A stretch of DNA of 60,000 bases from Takakia lepidozioides (taxonomy: Eukaryota; Streptophyta; Takakiopsida; Takakiales; Takakiaceae). This document shows positions 1-11,776 of this stretch, piece after piece. Below the pieces are notes generated by a model, which was not told the DNA's origin, searched no databases, and saw nothing but the letters and a program-made list of their open reading frames with translations. How positions within the stretch are numbered: position 1 is the first letter of the stretch; every line of letters begins with the position of its first letter. The stretch lies in the NCBI GenBank assembly GCA_030704615.1, contig CM060732.1:35943053-36003052 (forward strand). The letters are read 5' to 3'. A program made the position numbers and the translations under genes.

Positions 1-460
1 GACTCTGACGTTGGTACGAGAGTCCACGGCTCCTTCGCGTTGAGTCATGCTACGGGATTCTTCACAACCGCGCTTAAACGTTGCACGAGTCTGTTGGGTC
101 CAAACAGTCAAACAACAAACATCAAAAGGCAGGGTGATGAGGGACAAAGGAAGACGAAAGAGGAAGAAACAAAAAAAAAAACAAAGGGGTCCTAGGAGAT
201 CGGCGATTGCAATGCCATGCCCTAAATCTAGATACAACCGGGTTTGGATGGGCAGATGCGCGCCACGTCTGCGCGGGTTTGTTGTGGTCTGCCGGACGAG
301 ATGCATCACCCAGCGGTGGACAGACCCAGCCGAAGCCGTGGGCAGCAAGCGGATGGGTGGGTGGGTGGGTGGGCGCGGGAAGGGGGTGGGGGGGACCCTG
401 CCTCTGTCGTCCTGGCCCACACGTGAGACATAAAGACCCAATTATTCAAAAATGAGAGAC
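1..460. mobile_element. Right terminus of a Mutator-like element (partial)
   Basis: The sequence ending at 460 (CCCAATTATT, then AATGAGAGAC) closely matches the right terminus of the complete MULE ending at 22,566 (CCCAATTATT, then AATGAGAGGC). Similarity continues inward over roughly 35-50 bp, including the stretch around the GGCCCAC-like core. The rest of the element lies off the left edge, so its other end and target duplication cannot be checked. I see no transposase remnant in this piece; the open frames here look like chance reading of G-rich DNA. Confidence 0.6.
351..394 (+). repeat. G-rich minisatellite, possible G-quadruplex
   Basis: Repeated GGGT units run into G-runs (GGGTGGGTGGGTGGG, then GGGGG and GGGGGGG) on the plus strand. 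More than four G-tracts with 1-3 base loops fit the usual G-quadruplex pattern. It sits in the subterminal part of the partial MULE end. Confidence 0.6.
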
Positions 461-1660
461 CTACATAATAACTAGTTAATATGTTTAGTACTTAGACCTG
501 GCCAAGTGACAGAATGAGGTACCAAGATTACCTTGACACCTGCATGCGCTTATCCTCACGCTCATCGTGTGAGGCTCATTTCTCTCGAGTGAAATGTACT
601 GAATGCTTCATACAAACTATCACTCAAAACATGAGTCAAGCTTAGCGCATCTTACGTCATAGGGATTCCATGCTGCTACGGCGTACTCACACACATGATC
701 TACTGCAAGCTCGCCGCTGTTAGTTTCACCCCATAGGTTTCATCTTTGTACATTGTGTTGTGTGGATTGGACAGCGATGTAAGTGTATAACAATATGTAT
801 GCGCACGACAGTTCATTTTCTTAGGGTAAAACAAATACAAAAAAACACAAAATTAAGAAAATGTCATGTGTGCAGTATATGTAGGCCGCCACCTCAATAA
901 TATGGTAAATTTAGAAACAATACTTGACGTGAAATCGATTTGAGACGTTGTGCGACGCACGTCATGATGTGATGCTGACGTGTTTGCGCCTTGTCACGTC
1001 ATGTCATAATCGACAACTGGGCTGGGCTGAGGATGTTAACCATGTCAACAATTTTATACACCAAGTCATTTTGGCGATTTAGTAGCATATAATGAACTTA
1101 ATATTGACAGTCGGACCAGCATTATACCTTGTGATAACATGTCAGAAAAGATTTACTAATATGTTTCAAATGTAGTAATATATGTATGTCATGTTTTTCT
1201 ATATAATTATCTGTAATCATAAAAATATTTGTCCATATAGAAATAAAATATCTATAGCTTAGGCGAAATATTTTTGAGCGGTCATTTGTAATATGTATGG
1301 AATTTTTCCATGTTTTTTATATTTTGATGCTTTAGTGATCAACAGCTAGTACGATCGTCTGTTCATATATTGATCATGAGTAATCAACAATCAACTAAGC
1401 AATCAGCAATCAGCCATAAATAATAGTAATAAGCAATAAATAATTAGCTATTAATGAGGGCGACTTGGTATTTTTCGAAGTGACAAAGCAATAGCTTTAT
1501 CATCAACGTATGACCGATTAACAAATTTCTGATTTGTCTCACAAATGTTAAAAGAATGATACAATTTATTCGACACAATTGTATTCCTAAAGAAGGTCTT
1601 CACTCAGATTGCTCAGCCACCACCAGATTTTCGGGGTCGCGTGGATTAGTTTCAAATTTT
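461..1660. other. Intergenic, no gene seen
   Basis: AT-rich DNA without a convincing open frame on either strand. Apart from simple AT-rich stretches I see no repeat, RNA gene or transposon terminus that I can support. Confidence 0.6.
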
Positions 1661-1669
1661 TGATATAAG

Positions 1670-2215
1670 TGATCGCCCAATTTCGGCGGTCACATGTATC
1701 TATGTTTTAAACAAATACAGACGACCGCCAAAATTTGTCTGTCGTCCGTATTTATTTTTAAAACAAATACAAGCGACCGCCAGAATTTGGTGGTCACATG
1801 TATTTATCTTTAAAATAAATAGAAGCGACCGCCTCAATTCGGTGATTGCATGTATGTATTTGTTTCTTTAATACAAATGAATGTTGCATTTCGACGGTCG
1901 GTTTTTAAAAGTAAGCAACCGCCCAAATTCGACGGTCGCAAGTAAAAAATTGTTTTCTCTTAAATACAAGTGACCGTCGAATTTAAATTTGGTGGTTGCT
2001 TGTTTTTGTTCTTCTTTATGAAATATAAGCAACCGAAGAGGGAAAAAAAACAGAAAATACGACTGTCGAAATTCAACAGTCGCTTCTATTTGATTTATTA
2101 TGAAATACATGTGACCGCCAAAATTTGGCGGTCGCTTGTTTTTTTGTTTTTGTATAATATATAAGTGACATTCGCGCGGGGGGGGGGAGATTCGGCAGTC
2201 GCTTTTATGATTGTT
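1670..2215. repeat. Array of about nine imperfect palindromes
   Basis: A core of the form GACCGCC-(AAATTT-like)-GGCGGTC recurs every 50-75 bp, separated by AT-rich spacers containing AAACAAATACAAG or its complement. The clearest units are near 1,676, 1,717, 1,773, 1,821, 1,914, 1,968, 2,055 and 2,110, with an interrupted one near 2,165 carrying a G run. Each unit can fold on itself. Open frames across it read the palindromes on both strands and are not genes. It may be a satellite or nested fold-back elements. Confidence 0.7.
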
Positions 2216-2237
2216 TAGCACTCATAGACATTTATTT

Positions 2238-2337
2238 TAAGTATTTTGTTTTCAAATGTAGTCAGTGCAATGAATACACCACCTATCTAAGTATTTTGTT
2301 TTCAAATGTAGTCACTGCAATGAATACACCACCTATC
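2238..2337. repeat. 50-bp tandem duplication
   Basis: Two copies of a 50-bp unit (2,238-2,287 and 2,288-2,337) beginning TAAGTATTTTGTTTTCAAAT differ at one position (GTCAGTGC versus GTCACTGC). This is a recent head-to-tail duplication directly after the palindrome array. Confidence 0.9.
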
Positions 2338-3620
2338 AATTATGACGTGATGTGGATGCCAATATTAATTTTTTTAATAAATTTAGGACCGTCTCGTTAT
2401 TATTTTAAAAATAAATAATAAACGGCACCTGATGCGGCCTGACGTCACTCACGCATATAACTATGATGGATACAAAACTTCGGGCACATATTTTTTGATT
2501 GAGTAATGAGCCGTAAGATGAGTGTTTATATCCAAAACATCTTTTAAATCTTGAATGATCTATTGTCATATTTTTGAAATAATAATTATTTACATGTCCA
2601 CGTGTGTCGAACACCATGGCTGCCACGTCATTAAAAAATAGAAGTAAATAATAGAAGTTAAAAGTAAGCACAACGTCCGTTTTCGACATGACGTACATCT
2701 GGACGTTTTGACGTGCCAGCACCCACGTCACGTCCAAATTCATAACTAGGATCTTAATTTCGAACATAACCTCTTTTTGAGGATTTTCTGCAATTGCCAT
2801 GTACATAATTGTACCATGGAAGAGAGCTTAGAAAATAGGTTCATTGAGGAACGCTTTTATGCCAGCCCCCTTTATGACTTCATTCGATCTCTCAACACTG
2901 AGCAGACTCGGAAAAACCAGTGTAGGTTCACGAAATTGCAACGTGCTTCTTACGTTAATGTTGTTGTTGAAACCAGCTTCTTCTTGGTCTCCAAAACTGC
3001 ATGCTTTGACGCACATAGTTTCGGAAACAACTTCAAACATGAAAATCAAGATCCATAGCTCCATGTTTGCATACCGTAGACAGCCCGCTTACACGCTTTT
3101 TGGCCTAAGGCTCTTCTATTGTGGATTGCATTGACAGGAAGTCGCAGTTAAAACAAGAATGATTTATTTCATCATATTCTTTGTTCTACCATTTCTGTTC
3201 ACAACTCCTTGTATCCTCGCAATCATGTGGGGATCTTTCTAACAATTTTACACACGCACACGGATGGTCGATACCTTTACCACCTACTTGTGCGGAATTC
3301 CCATCCCAAAGGCCACCGCCTATCTCTCCAAAGTGGGTGTCAGCACCTACATGCAGGTAATGGGTCCTTTTGGCTGGGACCTACTGCAGTGGATCCGCCG
3401 CAGATCAAACAGGGGACCTCCACCGGGTAGAGGCGTTCCCACCCTTCACGACCCTCTTTGCTACCCAGGGGGGGGGGGGGGGACATGCGCATTGAAGACG
3501 CTATTATCTTATAGTGAGAAGCTATTTGAATTGTCCTTCACACTACAAGGTAACTAGTGGGATAAGTTAACAACACTAAAAGGTAATGGGAATGTAGGTG
3601 AGGGGTTGATGTGGCTTGGT
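2338..3620. other. Intergenic, no supported gene; G15 tract
   Basis: Several short overlapping frames exist around 2,405-3,560 on both strands, but none shows a recognisable domain, a conserved motif or paired splice sites. A run of 15 G lies at 3,468-3,482. Confidence 0.5.
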
Positions 3621-4160
3621 GTTTTGGCAAGAGACTTCGTTCTTTTCTTCTAAGGTGCCAATGATTCGTAATCCTGCCAAGCCTGATGATACATATGAAA
3701 TGACTACACTAAGTCCGCAAAGCCTGCCCCCGAATGGAGTAGTAGTCGTAAGACAAAATGACTCTTAGTTAGGTCGTCGTCTCTCTTCTCTTTCTCTCAC
3801 TAAGACTGCTCCTAAGGGAGCTCTCCTCTTCCTAACCACGTTGCCCAGATTACAGCCGTTAGAAGGTGGCCACCTTAAACAGAAGGCAATATCCCCTCGG
3901 GGTGAAGTGACACCATAAATTACGCTTGTTTTGGCAAGAGACTTCTTTCTATTTTGTTGAGCTATAAGCTGCCAATGATTCGAAATCTTGCCAAGCCTAA
4001 TGGTACATATGAAATGACTGCACTAAGTCTGCGGGGCCCACCCCTGAATGGAGTAGTAGTCATAAGGCAAAATGGCTCTTAGTCAGGTCGTCGTCTCTCT
4101 TCTCTTTCTAAGACCGCTCCTAAGGGAGCTGCCCTAGCTCTCCTCTTCCTAACCACTATA
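3621..4160. repeat. Tandem duplication (~307-bp period) enclosing SINE tail
   Basis: The segment starting GTTTTGGCAAGAGACTTC at 3,621 recurs at 3,928. Both copies run through GCCAATGATTCG, ACATATGAAATGACT, GGAGTAGTAGTC and GTCGTCGTCTCTCTTCTC to CCTCTTCCTAACCAC (ends near 3,840 and 4,155). The copies have diverged by substitutions and small indels. Between them sits a body/tail segment of the dispersed SINE family described at 36 kb. No coding content was recognised. Confidence 0.8.
3846..3930 (+). mobile_element. SINE body/tail fragment
   Basis: Contains GAAGGTGGCCACCTT, AGAAGGCAATATCCCCTCGGG, then GGTGAAGTGACACCATAAATTACGCTT. This shares the body and tail of the SINE copies at 36.0-36.6 kb but lacks a recognisable tRNA-like head. 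Confidence 0.6.
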
Positions 4161-4694
4161 GGCACAAATTATATTTTTCAGCCTTGAATGTTTATGCAAG
4201 AAGCATTGGAATTTTAACAGATAATGAGGTAAAGCCGAGCCAAGACTGGTATGCGTCAATGCTACGAGACAGTGTGTCGCAATACTATCATATTTTCTGC
4301 GTTGCACATAGTGCTAAATTCGATGCATTTGTCGTAGTTGTTAGCCTCAACCTTTTGAACCACAACAACGTCAGCATGAGCCTCATCTTCCATGACCTGT
4401 TGTCATTCTCGAAGCTTGACCATGTGAGTATAAGATGCTATGGACAAACAACCACCACTCTTACATGTGAGTGTGAACTAAATCAAAGGTCTTTACTAGA
4501 ATGAAGATCATCCAACAAATGGGCCAATGGTTATTGCACAAGGCTGCGTTATAAGTGGTCGCGGGTGCAAAGCCATATAGGTGTATGTTGGATGTTATCC
4601 ACTATGGCCAACCCAACTATAAAAAAAAGGTAACTAAGTCAACCAGTTACATATTGTGCAGGTACCTAGGGACTTTCGAGTCATTGGGGGAGGG

Positions 4695-4800
4695 TTGGGC
4701 AACCGCATTGTCTCGGTTATGGCCATTAGAAGGTGTCCACCTTCCAAACGGAAGGTAGTAGCCCCTCAAGGTGAAGTGAGACAATAAGTGACGTTTGCTT
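4695..4800 (+). mobile_element. SINE body/tail fragment
   Basis: Contains AGAAGGTGTCCACCTTCC, CGGAAGGTAGTAGCCCCTCA and AGGTGAAGTGAGACAATAAG, matching the body of the SINE family. It is followed by a diverged copy of the GCAAGAGTCTTC segment that also follows the copy near 3,930. Confidence 0.6.
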
Positions 4801-4932
4801 CAGCAAGAGTCTTCCTCCTCCTACTAAATTGAATAAGTCTAGTGTGGTAAACAAACAAAACAACATGCATTTGTCCTAACACGCATCATTCTTGGTCAAG
4901 AGGCCACAAAATATTTTGTTTGAATCATTTTG

Positions 4933-5133
4933 TCAGACATTGCACTCAGGGTGATAGGGGGATGTAACAATTTGTTTGATTTCTATATGCGTGCACAAAA
5001 TCCCCATGAGTGCACTACCAAATTCAGTACCATTATTGGTGAGGATCTCTTGAGAGCAACTATGTCTCATGATGATGTCCTCAATAAAGAATTGGGAGCG
5101 GGAGACATTGGAGCCATAAAGCATGGAGGTCAT
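4933..5133 (-). pseudogene. Ty3/gypsy integrase core remnant
   Basis: The minus-strand frame reads ...EILTNNGTEFGSALMG...GIL/IK...TSPYHPECN. It resembles the integrase catalytic core of Ty3/gypsy retrotransposons: the second catalytic Asp region (normally DNGTEF) and the SPYHPQ.NG segment. The usual DNGTEF is NNGTEF here, so a catalytic Asp is lost. Only about 66 codons remain open and no flanking LTRs were recognised, so this is a decayed fragment of the integrase region of pol. Confidence 0.65.
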
Positions 5134-5149
5134 TGGCCCAGGTAGTAAT

Positions 5150-6800
5150 ATATGGAGGTAGAGAAGGATGGATTAGATAAATGCATGGAGGAGTGAACAA
5201 CACGAATAGCAAAGAGAGAGAATGGGTTGGTTGAAACTGGACCAAGACAAGGGAGGCGATCGATGGAGGGGCTGTACAACCAATTTGTTGTGCAACAATC
5301 TAGAAGATGGAAATCACGAAAATGACTGGGTAGCCACGCCATGCAAAAGGCTGCCTGCAAGCTGTAGTATAGAAGACCCACACCGCCACCAAAAATAGGA
5401 CAGATGGTTTGTTGTCAAGGTAAAGCCCTTCGGGAACCATCTAGAGCACCCGGTCCAATAAACGTCTAGAAATCCCCATGATATCAGCATCAAATTGCGA
5501 CAGAGACGGCAAGAATTCAAGGGTATGTAGAAAATACCGAAACTATAGGATGGTCGTTGAATAAAATACTTGGTGAGAATGTCAGCTGCAAATCCCCAAG
5601 CCTAGGAAGAAGCTCGGAATGAGAGATATCATCTTGAAGTGTGTGCTCTAGGAAAATTAAAATGAAAGGGGGTGGTGCCAAAGGGAACTCCCAATACCTG
5701 GATGTCGTTAGATGGTGCGAGGAAATGAGCAAGCGGCGAGAAGTCATAAGGCAGACCAGATGGTGGCCACACAACACATTTGCACTTGAGGTTGAACAGA
5801 GAGCTCCACAGAGAGTAGCTAGAGAGTAGTTGGGTGACAAAATGACTGTAGGCCGGAAGGACCTCAAAAGCAGGGGTGACGATATAGGTGTCATCTGCAA
5901 TGGAACGAAATAGACAGGAAGGACACGCTTGTACAAATGACACATAGGTGCGCCATGGCAAATAAAGGGCTCCATGGCTCGCCCTGACAGGTCCCACCTG
6001 TGACTGGATGATAGTATAGTCATTATGCGACAGTTATAGTGAGTGTAAAAGAGAGAAGTGTTAGACGCATAAAAAAAAATCTGACGAAAGGGATAAGTGG
6101 TGAAAATCACCTCCACGGAGTTCCCGGAAGATGGCGGCACGCGAGACTGTGTTGAACGCATTGGTAACGTCGACTTGAAGGACAACCCAGTTAGGGTGAA
6201 GGTCAAGGGTGGCGCAAATCCCTTGTACGGCAACTTTACAACCTCCTAGAGCAACAGCGTCAAACTGATGTGGAAAGAAATTGGTAGAGAATGCATTCCA
6301 ATACTGAACATGCAAGGAGCAATTAACAAAACAATAGAAAACATCTCATACGGCAATAGGGCATATACTAGGACCTGAATGTTTAGACACAGTCAAGAGT
6401 TGTGAAGCCCCCAAGATACATGCAACTGTAGTAGATATACAACCAACTGCAATATGGAAACAAACTTGGAAAAGCTGGGAGAAGCCACTAGCAAAATCAG
6501 GGGTTGAAATAGTCTCGTAAATGTTCATTCAACAATCTAGAAGGGTCGGCTGTAGAAAGATGCGGAGTCCGTATAAAAGCCTGGTGAGGATATCATGATC
6601 CACTTGAAGATCTTGATATGGTTGGAAATCGTCGACAAAAATTGGAAGAATGCCCTCGGATGGAGGATGAAGAGCCTCCAAAGTGGCAAAGTGTTGGAAG
6701 AAGGTGGTGTAGGAGTGAAAGATGTCCCTCGGTTCTTTTGGCCTTCTAGCATGTCTTCATCTTCCATTCCACCTCTGTCGGACCTACTACCCTTCTCAAT
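5150..6800 (-). pseudogene. Degenerate non-LTR retrotransposon reverse transcriptase
   Basis: Reading from high to low coordinates, the minus strand carries RT segments in shifting frames. Around 6,350-6,530 lie GFSQLFQVC and LGASQLLTVSKHSG...PIAV. Around 6,090-6,260 lies WVVLQVDVTNAFNTVSRAAI, the palm motif with its first catalytic Asp. Near 5,890 is IADDTYIVTPA, the second catalytic pair. Near 5,700 is IQVLGVPFG, followed by decayed C-terminal sequence to about 5,150. Stops and frameshifts separate all pieces. It differs from the LINE at 46.4 kb, so two LINE lineages are represented in the window. A 5' continuation to about 6,770 is plausible. Confidence 0.75.
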
Positions 6801-7363
6801 GTCTGATGTACTTTAGATAGTAAGGATTGGACACACTCTTAGATCACAATCATTGTTTTTTGTTTTTTGTTTTTTTTTTGTTTTCCCTCCCCTTCAAGGA
6901 ACCTTTCATCTTCTACAACTGTCCCTTGTGGTATTCTTTTAATAAGACTCTCCAAGGTTGTGTGGGTATAGGGCTGGTTATCACATAGTTCAAATCTAGG
7001 GAGAAATTGTAGCATGCAATGTAGCAATTGCAAAATTGGCAAAATGAGTTCGAACGTAGAAACTATGAGTACTACATGAAACCATGAACACTATAGTTCT
7101 TTGTCCGCTAAGGTGGCAAATATAGAGCAATGACAAGGCATGTTGGGGCGTTGGACAAAGCCATGTCTGAAAGCGTGTAGTGGACAAGAGCTGATTTCAA
7201 CCAATCAGAGAGCTTAGTCGTTTGTCCAGTCGCTAATCTAGAACCGCTCTAAGCTAAAAAAGAGCAAGAATTGCCCGACATTCAGTTACATTTCCGGAGT
7301 CCATATTTCGAAGATTAGATTTTCAGAACATGGTTTCTTTCTGCCCAATTTGCAACTCTAGAT
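6801..7363. other. Intergenic, nothing recognised
   Basis: Short, low-complexity T-rich sequence near 6,856-6,885 and otherwise unique DNA; no gene supported. Upstream exons of the small gene starting at 7,364 could lie here, but I could not identify them. Confidence 0.4.
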
Positions 7364-7803
7364 ATGCCTGTTGCAAGTCTTATTGCATTGTACTTTACCG
7401 GGTTTGAACTGAAGAGGTCCTCCTTGTATCACAGATTGCCTGGAATTCCCATCAAATTGGCTGTGGCTGAAGAACTGCCCCCTCTGCTCCCACACAGAGC
7501 CCTTGCCATTCAGGTGCACTGTAGAGCAGTATATTCAGACATGTGTTCTGGACTTGGGTAGGTTCATGGCTCGTTGACTGAATTGAAACATGACCGGAAC
7601 ACTTGCAGCTAAGCAAGAGACAGTTGGCACACATAGACCGCATCTATACCAAAGTATTGCAACATTGCAATGATACAAAAGACCAGGAATATGAAATTCA
7701 GTGGTCACAGCGAAGCAACCGCCCAGTGAAAGCCCTTTTATATTACATGCACCTGGCTAGAGTTACAGGGTTGCAGGACAACAATCTGGCCAGCTCTATC
7801 TGA
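7364..7803 (+). CDS. Small two-exon gene, unrecognised product
   Basis: Exon A (7,364-7,513, starting MPVASLIALYFTGFELKR) ends CAG|GTGCAC. Exon B (7,609-7,803) follows ACTTGCAG and continues in the same phase (LSKRQLAHIDRIYTKVLQHC...) to a TGA, giving 114 aa. The in-phase splice pair and the unbiased, non-repetitive protein sequence argue for a real gene. Further 5' exons are possible because the N-terminus looks internal. The end of exon B is polar, and I see no signal peptide, convincing membrane segment or known motif. It is transcribed towards the STELLO gene, which ends 340 bp downstream. I do not recognise the family. Confidence 0.45.
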
Positions 7804-8141
7804 ATGATCAAGCAGTGGCTATATTCAGCATACACAAGTGACGTCGAAAGGCCATTGCACACTTCTCTGGTGATAGCCCCAGAATGTTAATGACTTCCAG
7901 CTTGTTGCAGAACCCTGGTAAGCACAAACTCTGGTTGATACCAGTTACAGCTCTTCTCCGGGAGCCTGAAGACCAAATACGGCTTTCTCTGTCTTGCCCC
8001 TTAACCCCTGCACCTATCCTGGGCAAAGATGGATACATAGACAAAGTTACCCAAGATTGCATTAAAGGTGCCCAGCAAATAACAATATCAGATCTGATTG
8101 AGCTTAAAGCTTAAAGAATGTTAACTACTGTGACTGAATTT
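7804..8141. other. Convergent intergenic / 3' UTR region
   Basis: Lies between the stop of the small plus-strand gene and the stop of the minus-strand STELLO gene, so it probably contains both 3' UTRs. A plus-strand frame (7,884-8,114) and a minus-strand frame (7,808-8,062) are open, but neither shows a recognisable domain. An alternative 3' exon of the small gene cannot be excluded. Confidence 0.4.
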
Positions 8142-11100
8142 TCATTCTAAAATTTCTGACAGGGAAGGGTCTCCTGCTGACATGGCCTTAATAATGCGAT
8201 ACAGCTCAGGCTCACTGTTTGCTTTCCAAGGGTACACTGCATGCCAGTCTGGTGTGTACACCATAGCGGGATCCTCTTTAACCTCACTCTCTAAGAGATA
8301 TCTCGTTTTGCTCAACGCATAACTGTCAAAGTTCTTGGGACTATCCAAGGCCATGAAGAGCAGAGGAATTGCCAACTCCTTATGCAGTCTTGCTTTCACA
8401 GCAATCGGTAACACAACAAGAAAGTCCGGCACATAGCACCGCGGTATGTAGTAAATGTCAGACGTAGACACTACAAAGTGCTCATCATCCATGGTGTCTC
8501 TGTAATTTGTCCGGTACTCCACAGGCAGTCTTCCCACTACTTTCTTGACACCATTTCTGTTGCCCTTGGAGAGATACCATCCAGAGCCGGTGTCATTGAA
8601 ACCCACGACCTGCCACGCCGCATTCACCTGCACTCGACAATCACAACATCAATTAACATTATTGGCCCTAGAAAAGAGAAGATGGGCACCCTCAAAGTCT
8701 CTCACATCTGCAGTGTGAGCTGATACATTAGTGGAAGACCATTCATGAGAAACTGGGCTGGATTTAACCAAAGCAGGCTATGACTTCATGGAACAGTGCT
8801 GGAACAATAAACAAACATCTACATAACTAACAAAAGAGGCAACACATGTAGGGCAACACATGCTAGAAGCCAACCTTATTTAGTGCCCAAAGCTTTGTCT
8901 TGTTGGCTGAAGCCAAGTGCCAGTAGTTGAAGACAACAGTCTCCTTCATCACCATGAAACCCATTGCATTTGGATACCGCTTGAAAATACCAGGCAATAA
9001 TCTGCACAAAACCGGAAACGTTCTTATTGTGGGAATGTACGTGAAGGGCAGGTAGTTTGAAGGAGGGTGAAGATTGCTGACTGCTTCCTACAGAATGTTG
9101 ACGATACTCTTGCAAAATATGGCCTGAAGAAGAAGACTGGTAGTCAAGGTGCTTGTATGTCCTTAAGCCATCACTTACAGGAGAAGTAAGAGCTAAATGC
9201 CCCGGACTTTGGGTGTGCTCATATTCCGACGGCATGGTCCCAGTCTCATACTCACACAAATGGTGTTCATGCAAGACCACGCACAATGTTCACCAATTTG
9301 CTACCCACTTGGCAGCTGAGGCCCTTTGAAGCTAGGATCACTGCATAGAGTAACATCAAAAAATGTAGGCCTGAGTCCAGAATCCCCAACAGATAGCAGG
9401 GTCCTAAACACTGCTCTCTGTTGTAAGCTCTGATCTTATACGCTCAAAGAGCTTAGGAGACAAGAAAAAGAAATCACTCATAAGACGTTTGCCGTAGCCT
9501 TGTGGCTATAGACCCTGTGCCCAGTTTGGATGGAACATAAGGGAACAGACAATGGCCTTGTGAGGGGCTCACTCCAGTACTGGGACTTGACATTAGTTCG
9601 GGCATTCCAGATTTCCTCTAGATAGCCCTTCACACAAGCATCAATCTGCTGTGAGTGAGCTGCCCAGCAGTTAGACCCCAAGAGAGACAGGGCTTTAGGC
9701 TCAGCCTCTGAAGATTTTGAAAAAGTTGGTGAATAGAGGTGCAGAGACTAAGTTCTTGATGGTCCTGAAGAGGGTTGCTCTCTGATGAGAATACCCCAGA
9801 CATTGTATCAGAAAATGGATATTGTCTGGCCGCCTGCACATCAGGCATTGACAATCTCTTAGACAAAAGAAAGAGAGTGAGGGAAAGAGAGGGAGACAAA
9901 GGGGGTGAGAAACCCAAAACTATGCTGTGTGCTTTTATGAGTCCCTCCCATCATTCTTCCACTGCCCACTCTTCTCCCAATTTAGTGCAGAGAACACTTA
10001 CTCATATGACAGCCACCAGTTGCTGGCTTCAACCCCAAGAGAAGCTTCGTTTTCCTGAGAAAGCACGACAACATGCTTGAATAAACGGCCATACAGCAGC
10101 CGCCATGCAAGCACGGTGTGATTCAGAGGCCACGTACACTCAAGAATAAGTACCATATTCCCATAATACCGCCGCCATTTGAGAAGCTCTGACACCTCAA
10201 TTCCCATTGCTGAAGTATCTTCCACACCTAAGTGCACCGAGGGGAATGCACGGGGTACAAATTGCTTGTGTGCCAGGGCAGTTGAGTCACCTGCTTGCTT
10301 GTCCAGCTCTGTAGCCAGCAGACGGGGCTGTCTCCAACCCACTGACACCAGGTCCTTGAGCCAAGCAGCCGTAAGTTCAACATCCTGAGCTCCCCAGAAA
10401 CCTTCCTCTCCCATTGCATGGCTCAAGTGAAGGATTTTCTCACATAGAGACTGCTTTTCTGACCTCCAATGTAGAAGAAAATTGATCAGCCGGCCTGAAT
10501 GTGAATGCAAGTCCTTCTCGTCTGCAAAAAGGGAGGGCTCGCCAGTATCTACCCGCTGGACAGTGGGGGGATACACCACTAGCATTCCACCAATTTCCCA
10601 AACGAGTCGCTGTGCCCAGTACCCTCTCACAATGTCAGCAGCCTTGGAGCTCAATGACACTGGGAGCATGAGGGCCCAGAACCCTGGAGAGTGAAACAAT
10701 GTATTGAATGCATTGCATGGTGCCATGGTTCCGTGTGGTAGAGCCACAGGTGGTGCCTGTGGATCAAAGTTGATATGGATAAATTCATCCTCCGTTCTGC
10801 GAGTGTTGTAAAAGATGGAGTCAACGTCTGGTAGCCCATTGGCAAGGCCCTGTTGTATGATTTGATTGCCAGGGTACACCTCTGCGTAAGAGATGTCAGG
10901 CGAGATTTGGTGCACGATTTCCAGAGGGAGGCCCCGTGGCCACACTGACCCCTGCCCAAAGTGGATAAAAGGGTTCACGACGCTGCGGTTTACAACGCTG
11001 CGATACTGCAGCAGGGGGTCGTGGCGGCTTTTCTGGCCTCTCAGCTCCACATCGAATACAAGATCAAGATCCTCACCCAGCACCGAGGTTCTGTCATCGG

Positions 11101-11776
11101 CGTCATAAATCTTCTTGGCGCCATGCTGGACTGCAAAAAGGTAGCCCACGTTCTTCCGCCGGTATGAATTGTAAGGTAGGTAAGTGTTGATTCTATACCC
11201 AAGTGCTGCCTGCTGCTCAAGAGACAGAAAAATTGCACCTGGAACTCTCCAATCAGCAGGAGTTTCGGAGCCTCCGACAGCCAGTAATTGCCAGCCTCCA
11301 AGGGTGGCCAAGGCCTGCACCTGCGATGGGGGTGCGCCCAAGGCAGCTATGACCACCCACTTATCTGTGTGCACCTTAGGATATACGGTTTTGTCCACTC
11401 TTGCACTTATATGCTTAAGGTTCAAATCTGGATACGGAATTTGATCCAGCTCCTTTGCAGCCGCGTCAATGCAAAGCAGAGCAGCTGTCTCCCCACGGGT
11501 CCTGACCAGAATGAGAATCAGAGCACTGAGAAAAACAAAACCAACGATGACGACTTTGGAAAGATTGTCCATCAGAAACCCACATGTCGAGCCCCCGGTG
11601 CCGTACATGTTTCCCACTCCAGCATATCCACCGAGAGGTTCCCTCTCCATCGCGTAATTGCCCCTCTCCTGCCCTTCATCCGAATCATTCTCGGCTGCAA
11701 GGCTCTCTTCCTCAGACACATTCCTGGAGCCATTTCCAATCCACGCAGTTTTCCCGTTTGGCTGTTGCACCAGCAT
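8142..11776 (-). CDS. STELLO-type Golgi glycosyltransferase-like protein (DUF288)
   Basis: Three exons on the minus strand: 11,776-10,002, 9,001-8,875 and 8,627-8,142. All have GT-AG borders and compatible phases, giving 795 aa, close to the usual size of plant STELLO proteins. Residues 74-91 form a single membrane anchor after an acidic cytosolic N-terminus, as in type II Golgi proteins. The hallmark VGYLFAVQHGAKKIYDADDR segment ends at about residue 229 and contains the DxD-like acidic cluster. NPFIHFGQ.SVWPRGLPLE and the C-terminal MALDSPKNFD segment also match the family. In Arabidopsis, STELLO proteins act in the Golgi on assembly and trafficking of cellulose synthase complexes; that role is inferred here from homology. 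The 1-kb first intron carries a LINE 3' fragment in sense orientation. No disrupted residue was seen. Confidence 0.93.
9478..9852 (-). mobile_element. 5'-truncated LINE copy in STELLO intron 1
   Basis: The minus strand encodes a decayed version of the C-terminus of the LINE at 46.4-48.5 kb: CLMCRRPDNIHFLIQC (zinc-knuckle-like), LFRTIKNLVSAPLFTNF, SQQIDACVKGYLEEIW and HKATAN at the end. It stops at the same point as the full copy (TCTTATGAG). Its 5' side abuts a pyrimidine-rich tract (on the minus strand CTCTCTTTCCCTCACTCTC). In-frame stops show it is dead. Confidence 0.85.

Noticed and set aside
1670-2215. CRISPR-like array
   Set aside because: Repeats are imperfect palindromes without uniform unique spacers, and the genome is eukaryotic.
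1868-2221. 117-codon minus-strand frame
   Set aside because: Built from the palindromic repeat array and open by composition; no protein-like conservation.
4184-4504. 106-codon plus-strand frame
   Set aside because: No domain, no splice partner and located in repeat-rich DNA; kept as unsupported.
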